A DNA stretch of 64,000 nt, taken from assembly GCA_008692225.1 (NCBI GenBank), contig VICG01000001.1, forward strand, positions 670,501 through 734,500, in the 5' to 3' direction. The notes beneath the pieces are model-generated. The model worked only from the letters and a program-made list of their open reading frames with translations, did not search any database and was not told where the DNA came from. A program made the translations under genes and the position numbers. Source of the DNA: Monilinia fructicola (Eukaryota; Ascomycota; Leotiomycetes; Helotiales; Sclerotiniaceae). Shown here in pieces: positions 27,601 through 39,125 of this stretch. Within the stretch, counting starts at the first letter, position 1. The number at the start of each line of letters is the position of its first letter.

Positions 27601-27695
27601 TAAGATTATAAATAAGCTGTATTTAAAGTAAAAGTACAAAGATACTGTTATTTTGGATTGTTGTGTAAGCTTATTTGTATATTCTAAATCAATCG

Positions 27696-28667
27696 TACTT
27701 TATAAATAAAGAAGTATTAAAGCTTATTTAAAACTTGAATTTATCTTTAATACTTATAATTAATAAGATAAATATATTTCTTAAAGATTTTTGTTTAATT
27801 ATATAATAAATTTAATAATTTAAATATAAAATAAAACTATTCTTAAATTACTCTAAATAAAAAATTTATAGAAAATAAAATTCTTTTTAAAGCTAAATTT
27901 CCTTTGAATTTAATTTTTTAAAATATTAACCATTTATTTTATATATAAAAACTTTGTTTAATATTAGTTTAAATTTAAATATCAAGAGATTTTAAATTTA
28001 TAGTATATTTAAAACTCTTTTATATTTAGTATATTATTTGAAAATGATTAAAGGTTTTAATAAATAATTTATACAACTTTAGATTTTCTTAAATATAATA
28101 TAAAAGAAATGAAAATACTCAATTCATTCTTTTTTAAATTAATAGAATTTATAAACTTTTTAAACTTTACTAAATTCGATTCTAATATTTATTTCTAACA
28201 AATTTTGCTTTGTTTTTAATAAACTTTCAATTCTAACAACTTCTAACTTTAATATTTACAAAAGTCCCTTAGTCTCATCTTTTTTTATACTGTAGGATTT
28301 CGCTTTAATATATAGGAGTCTCAGCTTTAATAACTTTAATTTCAACATTAATAATTTTGATCCTAACCTTAATAATTTCTTTATATAAAATAATTTTGAT
28401 CTAATATATATAAGTTTAATTTTAATAATATTTATATAAACTTTAATATTTACTTTATATTTTTTAGTAATCCTTAAATCTCTAATTTACTTCCTTTTCT
28501 TTTTATATTACTGTATTTCTTTTTTTTATTTATACTTATATATTCGCTTTATAATTTATATCTATAGATTATTCAGACCTTATAGTTTAATTTATCAATA
28601 ATTAAATATTATTAATATTATACTTTTATTCTAAATAGAGTAAAAAGAAAATAATAAATTAAATATA
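27696..28667 (+). mobile_element. LINE copy L-b, segment 3 (3' region)
   Basis: It continues the L-b sequence after the L-e insertion and matches 13130-14150 of L-c. It stops inside the 3' UTR at the family B element 28668-29317. The expected last 130 bp and TAC tail do not follow that element. Confidence 0.8.
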
Positions 28668-29317
28668 CAGTAAATTACTCTCATGCCATGAAAAGTTGAA
28701 AAAATTACTCTTATGCCACAAAAATCGAAGTGATTTTACTATAATACCATATAGATTCTAGCCTTTTTAAATACAATCTAATTTAGAATCTATTCAAAAA
28801 ATCATAGAATCTAAGGATTTATAATAAAATTTCTATTAATAAATGAATAATTATATTATTTTAAAATAATAAAGTTAAAATAAAATAAATTGAAATGGAA
28901 AAGCTAAAATAAAAATGCCAAAATAAAATAATTAAAATAAAAGAGCTAAAATAGAAAAGCTGAAATAGTTAACCACTCTTCAAAATAGCCGAAATAATTA
29001 ATTATCTTCAAAATAGCCAAAATGATAAATTATCTTCAAAATAATCGAAATAGTTAGTAATCACTTTCGAAATAACTGAAATAATTAAGCTTTAAAGATA
29101 AAACGGAAAGTTGAAACAAAAAAAGCATTTTTGCTTACTAACAATCAATAAATTAAAATACTTGATTTTGAAAATTGATAATTCAATATTTAAATTTTAT
29201 ACTTTTAATTCTTTTTAAAAGATATAAAATCTATATAGCATTACAATAAAATAAATTCGATTTTTATAGTATAAAAGTAATTATTTCGACTTTTCACAAT
29301 ACGAAAGTAATTTACCA
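28668..29317. mobile_element. Family B element with mismatched flanks
   Basis: The ends are CAGTAAATTACTCTCATGCC and the reverse of AGTAAATTACC...; the middle carries the AAATARCCRAAATGA array. The flanking 9-mers TTAAATATA and TTAATCATA agree at only 7 of 9. The left flank is a plus LINE 3' UTR, the right flank a minus LINE endonuclease region. This suggests recombination between two family B copies. Confidence 0.75.
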
Positions 29318-32256
29318 TTAATCATAAAATAAACTTAATACACTATTTTGTATTTTTGAGGCTTACTATAAAGTAAAATATTCTTTGCCTTTATTTAGCT
29401 TATTAATTATATATATAATAAAATCAAAAATAATAGTAAATCAAATAATAAATCTCTTTATATTATCTTAATCTTAAAGATTATTTAAATTTAGAAACCT
29501 AATAATATTAATATATACCAAGTTTAGGAACTTTTCCAAATTCTTTTTAATAACTCTAAAATAATATTATTCAAATATATAAAAATCTTAATTAAAAAAA
29601 TTATAATTCAAATTTTATAATATAAATTTTATAATTGAAATTTATATATAGTAGGTTTTGATAAATATTAATAATTATAAAAGTAATATTAAAGATTATA
29701 AAGTTTAAAATGTATTCAATAAAATAAATAAACTTTTCTAAAGTATTAATAATATTTATTTTGTTGTTCAATATTCATTATACAATTTTTACTTTTTAAT
29801 AGATCAATAATCTATTAAATTTAAATATATTATATTGAATATTAGAATTCTTTTTTATAGAGTGTTTAAAAAATTGAAAAAAAAAATAATATAATCTATA
29901 ATTTTAAATATTGTAAATTGTTTATAAATATTGAAAATAATAATAAGATTGATATTAATTTAAAATAAATCTTTATTATATATTAGTTATCTTCATTATA
30001 TATATAATTGAATATTTTTATAAATACTAATATAGATTACAATTTAAAATTAGAAATCTTTGTATTTTTAAGGATTAAAAATCTCTAAGAATTAATTAAA
30101 ATATAATAATTATACTATGAATAATCTTAAATATATATATTAATATAGATTTAGAATTTTAAAATATATACAATATTAATTTTCTATATATATAATACTA
30201 TAAAAAAAGTTATATAAATAAAATTTTCTTTATCAATATTGATTTAATTAATTTATAGATTTTAAAATTGAATGTATCAAAAATAATAAAGACTATAATC
30301 CTATTTATATTATTCTAATATAGAAAAAAACGATAATAATTAATTCATTAATCTTTTCTTTTATAAAAATATTAAATTTAAACTTAAAAAATTTTATAAT
30401 AATTATAATCTTACAATTATTAAATAAAATAGTAAAATAGATTTTTTATATATAATATCTTTAGCTTTAAAGAATTTTAATTATAAAGATTTTAGAGATT
30501 AAACCAATATTCTTATATATTATTATAATATAATTACGTTTATATCGAAAATTAATTATAATCTTATCTTATGTAATTGAAGTAGTTTTTAAAGTTATAA
30601 ATATAGGAATAAAAGCGTTTATTATTTTGAAATTAATTTTATTATATTTATAAATTTAATTTAATTCTTTTTTAATAGATTTAATATATTTTCAATTTAT
30701 TTATTCAAGAGTAATAAGAAGATTATTATAATCTATAATAAAAAGTTTATAATAATTAATATTTTATAATAAATTGTCATTTATTTGATATTAAAGAATC
30801 CTTAATATTGATTTATCTATATATTATAATGTATATATTTAATATAGCAAATACATTTGAATTAAATTATAATAACTTTAATGGTTTGGATTATAATAAT
30901 TGATTAATAGTTTTTTTATGATTATCTTAAATAAATCGCTATTGATATTAAAAAATTTAAATTTTTTAATATAGGTAGGTTTAATAAATAAGATAATATT
31001 ATAATTATTTTATTAATTTTGAAATTAGTTTTATACTTCAAAAAGTTTAATATTAATTAGTTTATATTATATTTAAAATAATAACTTTTTTTAAAAATAA
31101 AGTTAATATTTATTTGTATAATTCCTTACATTAAATCATAAAATAGAAATAAAAATATTAATAATTATATAATTATATTAAATGATTGAAATATTAAAAA
31201 AATGGTTTTTAATATTTCTTTAAATTTTAATTTTCTTAAGTAAATAAAAGATTATAAATTAAAAGATTACTTTAGATATAATTATTTAATTATTAATAAC
31301 AATACATAATAAGAAGATTAAAGTTAAAAAAAGATTATTAATTTGTTTAAAAAGGCTTTATTAAATTGTAAAAGACTTTAAACAATTAAAAAGAACCTTA
31401 ATCTATATTTTGTATTTAATCAAAATATAAATATTTGTAATTAAAATTTAAAAAAAGCTATAAAGTCAATAAATTTTATAAATATAATTGTAGTATAAAA
31501 ACTACAAATATCGGAATTAAGAAGAATATTTCTAAATTTAAAGTTGCTTTATATATTTTTACTTTTAAAACCTTAAAAATTATAATTTAACGTTCAAAGT
31601 GATTTTATTATATTTACAAATCATATTAATTTCAAAAAAAGAAAAAAAGTATTATTGAAATATTAAAAAAAATAAAAGAAAGTATTTTTAAATCGTTAAT
31701 AAATAAACAAATAGATAAAAATTATTATATTAGTTTTTGTAAATATTAAGAATAAAAAAGAAATTAGTAATTTTCTAAGAATTTTAAAGATAATCTTATA
31801 CGTTTCGTAAATATATTATTATATATAATTATAAAATTATTAAGTATAGATATAAATTCTTATAATAATATTATTATAGAATTACTTTTGAATTATATTT
31901 AAATGCTATAAAATGGTTATTAATAGTATTTGTAACGTAGAATTATTAGTAAATTGATTATTATTTAAATCAGAAAAAGAAAAAAGCTAAAAAATTGATT
32001 TTTAATCTTTTTTATATAATCTCTTTTATAATAAATTAAATTATATAAAAGCATAAATAGTAATTAAAGCTTTGATAACTTTATAAAATTAAAAATTAAT
32101 AAAGATTATATAAAGATATTCTTTTTATTTAATATTATTATTTTATTATAAAGATAATATAATTAATATTCTAAAATAATTGAGATTATGAATAAACAGT
32201 ATTTAAGGTAAAAGTAAGAAGATACTATTGTTTTGAATTGTTGTATAGCCTTATTA
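29318..32256 (-). mobile_element. LINE copy L-f, 5' half
   Basis: It matches 24830-27660 of L-e in the same orientation: endonuclease, ORF1 and 5' UTR, ending at the complement of the 5' start (GATACTATTGTTTTGAATTG, 32222-32241). The RT and 3' part are missing at the family B junction. Confidence 0.75.
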
Positions 32257-33173
32257 ATAAAAGCAAATCAAGGCTTATTTAGTGCTGAAATTTATTTTTA
32301 ACTTTAAAATTAATAAAATTATTTTATTTCTTAAAGATTTTCGTTTAGTAAAATAGAAAGTCTAATAACTTGAATATAAAACAAGATTGTTTTTAAACTA
32401 CTAGAAACAAAAACCTTTATAAAAAACGAAATCTTTTTTAAAAATCGAATCTTTTTTCAATTTTAGTTTTATAAATTACTAATTATTTGCTTTATAAGTA
32501 TATAAAGACTTTATTTAATATTATTTCAAATTTGAATACAGAAATACTAATTCAGAACGTATTTTATTATATTTAGTTTATTATTGAAAAATGATTGAAT
32601 ATTTTAATATATTATTATTGTATCTTTTAAGTTTAATATTTATATTTTGAAAAGGTTGAAATATTTAGAATTATTTCTTTTAAATTGATATAAGATGTTA
32701 ATTTTCTAGATCTCATTCAAATTTTATTTTAATATTTATTTTTGTTAACCTTTAATTTATCTTTAGTAGATTTTCAATTTTGATACACTTTACAGCTTTT
32801 GAGTTTCAGTTTATTATATATACTATTGAGATTCTATTTTGGTATATATAGTTCTCATTTTGATGATTCTGATTTTGATATTCATGATTTTGGTTTTAGC
32901 TTTAGTAATCCTTTATATATGCTAAGCTTTGTCAAATATATACAAATTTGATTTTAATAATTTTATTAGAAAACTATAGTAATTACTTTATTGAACTTAA
33001 AGAAATGATTATATAAAATTCATGTTTTAATGATTTTAATGATTTTCAAATCTTCATTTTTTAACTCATCTTTTTCTTTGTTTTGTACTCTTTTTTTTAA
33101 TTTTGTATATTTATATTTACTTTAAGGTTTTTACTTTTAAATGAGTCAAATTACAAACTTTAGTTTATTAATA

Positions 33174-33559
33174 CTTAGTGACGCAATTGAATATATTTAA
33201 CACTATATTAAAACGTTCTTTAAAGGGTTTTAAGCTATTTTAGTATTTTAAGTTAATATCAAATTAATTTAAGCTAATTTTAAAATAGCTTAAATCGATA
33301 AAATATATATTAATATATTTCGAAATGTTTTAAAAATATCTTAAAATAGCTTAAGATAATTTAATAATTGAAGATTGTGTTAAAACCGTTTTAAGATTAT
33401 CTTAATACTGTATTAAAATCAAAATTTTTAATTAATTATAATAATATATAGAAATGTAAAATATTGATTATCAAATTATTATGAGTTATTTAGCTATCTT
33501 ATAAGTGATTGAAATGATCTGTTTACGGCAAAACATAATAAGAATAATAAGAATAATAA

Positions 33560-33611
<52 letters not shown>

Positions 33612-35144
33612 TTTTACATTTTTTTTTTAAAAAAAAGTGGAGCAAATCCATTTTTAAAGCTTTATTTTTTAAGCTATCTTAAAATATCTTAATACTATCC
33701 CAAAATGGTTAGTGAGTTATTGCAAGAATACTAATTTAATACCATTTTAAGATTAGCTTAAAATAGTGTTAATACCGATTCAAATAGATTTTAAATTATA
33801 ATTGAAGCTATTTTAAGCTATTTTAAACTATTTTAAGCTATTTTTGAATTATATTAAACGGTAAATTACTCTCATACTATAAAAAGTCGAAAAAATTACT
33901 TTTATACCACAAAAATCAAAGTGATTTTATATATAATACTATATAGATACTAGCTTTTTTAAATAGAATCTAATTTAGATTTTATTTAAAAACTATAGAA
34001 TCTAGGGTTTGATAATAGATTTTTTATATTAATAAATTAGTAGTTATATTATTTTAAAATAAAATAACCAAAATAAAATAGTTAGAATAAAAATGATCAG
34101 AATGGAATGATTGAAATGAAAGGGCTAGAATAAAAAGATCGAAATGGAATGGCTAGAATAAAATAGTTGAAATAGAATGATTAGGATGAAATGATTGGTA
34201 TAAAAAGGCTAGAATAAAATGATTGGAATAAAAGGGCTAGAATAGAAGGGTTGAAATAGAATGGCCAGAATGAAATGGTTGGAATGGAATAACCAGAATA
34301 AAATAGCCAGTATGAAAAGGCTAAAATGAAATGATCGGAATGAAATAATTAGAATGGAAGGGCTGAAATAGAAGAGCTAAAATGAAATGATTGAAATGGA
34401 ATGGTTAGAATGGAATGGCCGGTATGAAAGGGCCAGAATAAAAATAATCGGAATGGAATGGTCAGAATGGAATAGTTAACATGAAAGGGCTAGAATGAAA
34501 TAATCGAAATGGAATAGCCGGAATGAAATAGCCGGTATAAAAAAGCCAGAATAAAATGGTTGGAATAAAATGATTAGAATAAAAGGACCAAAATAAAAGG
34601 ATCAAAATGGAATAATTAGAATGAAATAATTAGAATGAAAGGGTTGAAATAATTGATTATTTTTGAAATAGCCGAAATAGTTGATTACCTTTAAAATAAC
34701 CGAAATGGTTAATCATTTTCGAAATAGCCAAAATGATTAATTACCTTTAAAATAGCTAAAATGATTAATCACCTTCAAAATGATTAAAATAGTCGAAATA
34801 ACTAGGCTTTAAACGTAAGACGGAAAATCGAAGCTTTTTTTTGCTTACTAATAATTGATTAATGAAAATATTAAATTTTAAAAAAATTTATAATTCACTA
34901 TATAGATTCTATACTTTTTTAAATATAGAATCTATATTAGATTTTATTTAAAAAAGCTAGAATCTATATAGCATTATAGTAAAATAAATCTGATTTTTGT
35001 GATATAAAAGTAATTTTTCAACTTTTCATAGCATGAGAGTAATTTACCGTATATTAAATCGTTTTAAGCTATTTTTAAAACGTTCTTAATTTAAATCAAG
35101 AATATTTTAACATGATCTTAAACATTATTCAAAGAGCTATAAAA
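33174..35144 (+). mobile_element. Family A element (copy d), split by a family B element
   Basis: TA at 33172-33173 and 35145-35146. The left part is 33174-33858, with an AAT/AAG run at 33540-33611 and the hairpin AAAAGTGGAG/ATCCATTTTT. The right end is 35059-35144. The split falls at TATATTAAA inside the right arm. Confidence 0.9.
33859..35049. mobile_element. Family B element, 1191 bp, large internal array
   Basis: The 9-bp TSD TATATTAAA lies at 33850-33858 and 35050-35058. The ends are CGGTAAATTACTCTCATAC and its inverse. About 34060-34640 is a degenerate tandem array of a roughly 14-bp unit like AATGGAATGGCCAG, some 40 units; the copy at 17240 has only a few. The length difference between copies is mostly this array. 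Confidence 0.92.
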
Positions 35145-35349
35145 TATTATTAGGTATCTTTATCTTAAATAAAATGAAAAAAGTAACAAATTAAGCTTAA
35201 TACTATTTATGTATATAATACGCTTTGTATAATTGCTTTTGATTTGATTTCTTACTCTAGTATATACTAGTATTTTCATACTTTCAAAAAGGTTTTAGGG
35301 AGGCTTTTAGCTTATCCGCTAGATGAAAATAAATACTATTACTATTATT

Positions 35350-36930
35350 CAAAGATACTAGTACTTGGGTTATTCAATGCTAAGCAAATATATTAGATTC
35401 TTTATAATAAGCTTTTTTAAAATATCAAAATTTAATATAGATTTATAATGTTCATTTTTTAGTAATCATTAATATATATTAAAAATTAAAAAAAACTCAA
35501 AACAAAGCGAATAATCAATTGAAAGATAAAAATATATCAAAATCTCTCTTCAAACTCTAGATTTATCTTTGATATTTGTAGTTCCTTAAATGGATTTTTT
35601 TTTTCAAAAACTTATATTCGATTGTATAATAGATCTAATAATTCAGGTTGAATGTAAAATAAATTTTTTTTGAAATACTAAAAATGAAAGCATTTATATA
35701 AAATAGGATTTCTTTAATAATTTGATCTTACTTGGATTCGACTTTATAAAAAGTTAATTATTTCTTTGATGTATAAGGATTTCGTTTAATACTATCTTGA
35801 ATTTAAATATAAAAATACAAATTTAGAATATTTTTATTTAAGAAATTTTTCTATTTGATTATTATTGTAAAATGTTTAGATACTTAGTGGCGCAATTGAA
35901 TATATTTAACACTATATATTAAAACGTTCTTAAAATGGTTTTAAGCTATTTTAGTATTCTAAAATAATATCAAGCTAATTTAAACTAATCTTAAAATAGC
36001 TTAAATCGATAAAATATATTAATATATTTTAAAAATATCTTGAAATAGCTTAAAATAATTTAATAATTGAAGATTATATTAAAACCGTGTTTAAAATTAT
36101 ATTAATACCGTATTAAAATCATAATTTAATTAATTATAATAATATATAGGAATTTAAAAATTTAATTATCAAATCATTATTAGTTATTTAGCCAAGTGGT
36201 TAAATTGATTTATTCGAGAAAAAAAGTAACGAAAATAATAATATTATCAACAATACTTTTTTTTAATTTTTTTTGAAAAAAAAAAGTGGAGAAAATCCAC
36301 TTTTAAAACTTTATTTTTTAAGATATTTTAAGATATCTTAATACTGTTTCAAAACGGTTAGTGAGTTATTGCGATAATACCGATTTAATACTATTTTAAG
36401 ATTAGCTTAAAATTAGCTTAAAATGATGTTAATACCAATTCAAGTAGGTTTTAACTATGTTTTAAGCTATTTTAAGTTATTTTAAATTATATTGAATTAT
36501 GTTAAGCTATTTTAAAATATTCTTAATTGATATTAAGAATATTTTAACATTATCTCAAACATTATCAAAAAAGCCATAAAGTATTTTAACAAATAAAAAT
36601 CATGATTCCCTATCTTATTAGATACATTTAAAAATGTTCTAAATGTGTCATATAATTTTTCTTTAAAACAATATATTTCGTTAGCTTTTTGAATCTTATT
36701 CAATTTGATTTCAATATATATAGTTTTAGTCTTAAAAATTTGGGTTCTAACCTTATTAAGTTCCTTTTATACATATATGTACTGGATATTATCTAATACT
36801 TATAGATTCAGTTTTAATGATATTTTTACAAATCTTAATAATCTATAGATCTTGAAATCTTTATTTTCTTATATAACTTCAAGTTTTCTTATTCATTTTT
36901 GTTTCTTTTTTTCCCCTCTTTTACATATAG
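35350..36930 (+). mobile_element. LINE copy L-h, 3' fragment
   Basis: It matches the LINE 3' region (compare 13010-14050) at lower similarity, with family A copy e at 35883-36581 inside it. It is cut short of its tail at 36930, where the minus-strand LINE L-i begins with its TAG repeat. Confidence 0.65.
35883..36581 (+). mobile_element. Family A element (copy e), complete
   Basis: 699 bp with TA at 35881-35882 and 36582-36583. CTTAGTGGCGCAATTGAAT start and GCCATAAAG end. Contains the box TAGCCAAGTGGTTAAATTG, a T-run, the hairpin AAAAGTGGAGAAAATCCAC and GGTTAGTGAGTTATTGC. Confidence 0.92.
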
Positions 36931-37245
36931 GTAATAATAATAGTAGTAGTAGTAGTAGTAGTAGTAAATAGTAGTATTTATTTTCATTCGTTAAATAAAC
37001 TAAAGATCTCTTTAAAACCTCTCTAAAAGTATAGCAATATATTAAACTAGAAAATTAAACTAAGAGTGATTACGGAAATCGATTTATATATAGAAGTATA
37101 TACTTAATTTATTATCTTTCTTTTATTTTTATTTAAGATAAAGGGAGAATACTAATAATATTGAACTGTTAGTAAATTATAATATAAGGCCTAAAGTTTA
37201 TAGATAAAAATCTTTAAGCAAATATAGAAATGTAAATGAAAGAAA

Positions 37246-38289
37246 TGATGAATTACTTTTATACTATAAAAAATTAAAATAATTACTTTCATACTACAAA
37301 AATCAAACTCATTTTATTATAATACTACTAGTATATAGATTCTATAGTATTTTCTGAATAAAATCTAGTTTTTCTAGATTAAAAACTAGATTTTATTTAA
37401 AAAGTATAAAATTTAAATATTGATTTATAAATTTTCAAAATCTAATATTTCAATTGATTGATTATTAGTAAGCAAAAAAGCTTTAACTTTTCATTCTACT
37501 TGGTGTTGTTTTGGGTCTATGCCGGGGTAAGAATCTGTAAAATAGTATATCTTTTAAATTCTTTTTTATATATTATAAAACTTATATTTTTAAGAATTTA
37601 AATATACTAGACGTTTGTTTTTTAACTTAATAATACTATAAAGCATTATTTATAATTTTTAATGGATCCGTTGATTTATTATTATTTTTTAAAATAAATT
37701 CCGGTTTTCAGTTAATTTTTATCCTGGCATAGACCCAAAACAACACCAAGTACGTTCGAAGCTTAATTATTTTGATTATTTCAACCATTTCAAAAAAAGG
37801 TTAATTATTTTAAATTATTTTGAAAGTGATTAACCATTTCGGCTATTTTCTTTTGACCCTTCCATTTCAGCCATTCCATTTTAATTATTCCATCCCGACC
37901 CTTCCATTCCAGCCATTTTATTCTAACCATTCTATTTTAACCCTTTCATTTTAATTATTCCATTCTAATCATTCTATTTTAGCCCTTTCATTGCAACCTT
38001 TTCATTTCAACCATTTCATTCTAACCATTCTATTTTAACCCTTTCATTGCAATCTTTTTATTTTAATCATTTCATTTCAACTCTTTCATTTCGAAATAAT
38101 ATAATTACTAATTTTTTAATATAAAAAATCTATTATAAAACCTTAAACTCTATAATTTTTAAATAGTATCTATAATAGATTTTATTCAAAAACTAAAAAA
38201 ATCCTAAAAGTATTATAGTAAAATCATCTTGCTTTTTGTAGTATAAAAATGAGTTTTTTGATTTTTTATAATAGAAAAGGAGTTTACTA
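37246..38289. mobile_element. Family B element holding a family E element
   Basis: The 9-mers TGAAAGAAA (37237-37245) and TGAAACAAA (38290-38298) agree at 8 of 9. The ends are decayed forms of CGGTAAATTAC. The array on the right arm (37850-38095) has CATTTYAACCATTCTATTTT-like units. Family E lies in the core at 37499-37750. Confidence 0.85.
37499..37750. mobile_element. Family E: 252-bp element with 25-bp perfect TIRs
   Basis: 37499-37523 and 37726-37750 are exact inverted repeats beginning CTTGGTGTTGTTTTGGG. TA lies at 37497-37498 and 37751-37752, and removing the element restores the family B core CATTCTACGTTCGAAGC. The interior is AT-only without an ORF. Fits a Tc1/mariner-type MITE. The untouched GC in the ends suggests recent insertion. 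A single copy here. Confidence 0.92.
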
Positions 38290-39125
38290 TGAAACAAAAT
38301 ATAAAATATCAAAAGAAAGAAAAGAAAATAAGTAAAAAAACTATAGATCTAGATATTATCAATGAAAATCATATATATATTGAAATTTAATAGAATATTA
38401 TCAAGGTTTATAAAGGTATTATCAAAATTAAATCTTTATATATTATTGTACATAGAGAAGATTATTAAGATTGGAATTAAAATTATTAATATCAAAATCA
38501 AAATCATTAAGATTGAGATCAAGACTTTTATATATTAGAATGGAATTTTGTAGTATAAAAACAAGATCAAAAGAATTTTGATATATATTAAAAATTGAAA
38601 ATTCGCTAAAAATAAAACGGAATTTATCGGGAATATATATACTAGAATAAAATCTAATAAAATCTAGAAAATTTAGAAACTCTCTTGATTTAAGAATATA
38701 TACTAGAATAAAATCTAATAAAATCTAGAAAATTTAGAAACTCTCTTGATTTAAAAAAATAATAAAAAGAGATATTTAAATCTTTTCTATAGTATATTCA
38801 AAAGGATCTAAGATTATATTAATTATTTACTAAAATATCAAAGTATTTTCAAGTCATATATTCAATATAGGAGAGTTTTAAATATAATATATAGGAATAT
38901 TCTAGATTGATATTTTTATACTTAAATTAAGAATAGTATTAGGCAAAGTTTTTTTATATAAAATAGATAATTAATATTCTATAAAATTGGATTCAAAGAA
39001 AATCTAGCTTTAAAAAAGATCTTATTTCTTATTTAAGGTAACTAGAAGATAATTTTATCTTATATTCAAACCATTAAATTTATTATATAATTAAATAAAG
39101 ATTTTTAAAAAATGTATTTACTTTA

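Larger units (their letters stand above)
20006..27695 (-). mobile_element. Full-length LINE L-e, interrupted
   Basis: Bounded by the 12-bp TSD TACTTTATAAAT (19994-20005, 27696-27707). The (TAGTAG)n tail is at 20006 and the 5' end (complement of AAGCTTACACAACAATCC) near 27655. Removing the 1.2-kb insertion 23451-24667 leaves about 6.47 kb, close to uninterrupted L-c. The RT region is near 22500-22800, the endonuclease about 25400-25700 and the ORF1 Cys clusters about 26200-26400, all on minus and full of stops. A 72-bp tandem duplication lies at 23295-23438. Short plus-strand ORFs here are shadows. Confidence 0.88.
32257..35349 (+). mobile_element. LINE copy L-g, 3' part, interrupted
   Basis: It is homologous to 27708-28667 and 13150-14295, ending with TTTTAGCTTATCCGC and a short (TAC)n-like tail at about 35330-35349. 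It holds family A copy d (33174-35144), which itself holds a family B element (33859-35049): three levels of nesting. Confidence 0.75.

Noticed and set aside
34060..34640. CRISPR-like spaced repeats
   Set aside because: Units are about 14 bp, contiguous and drifting, without unique spacers; this is a tandem array in a transposon of a eukaryote.
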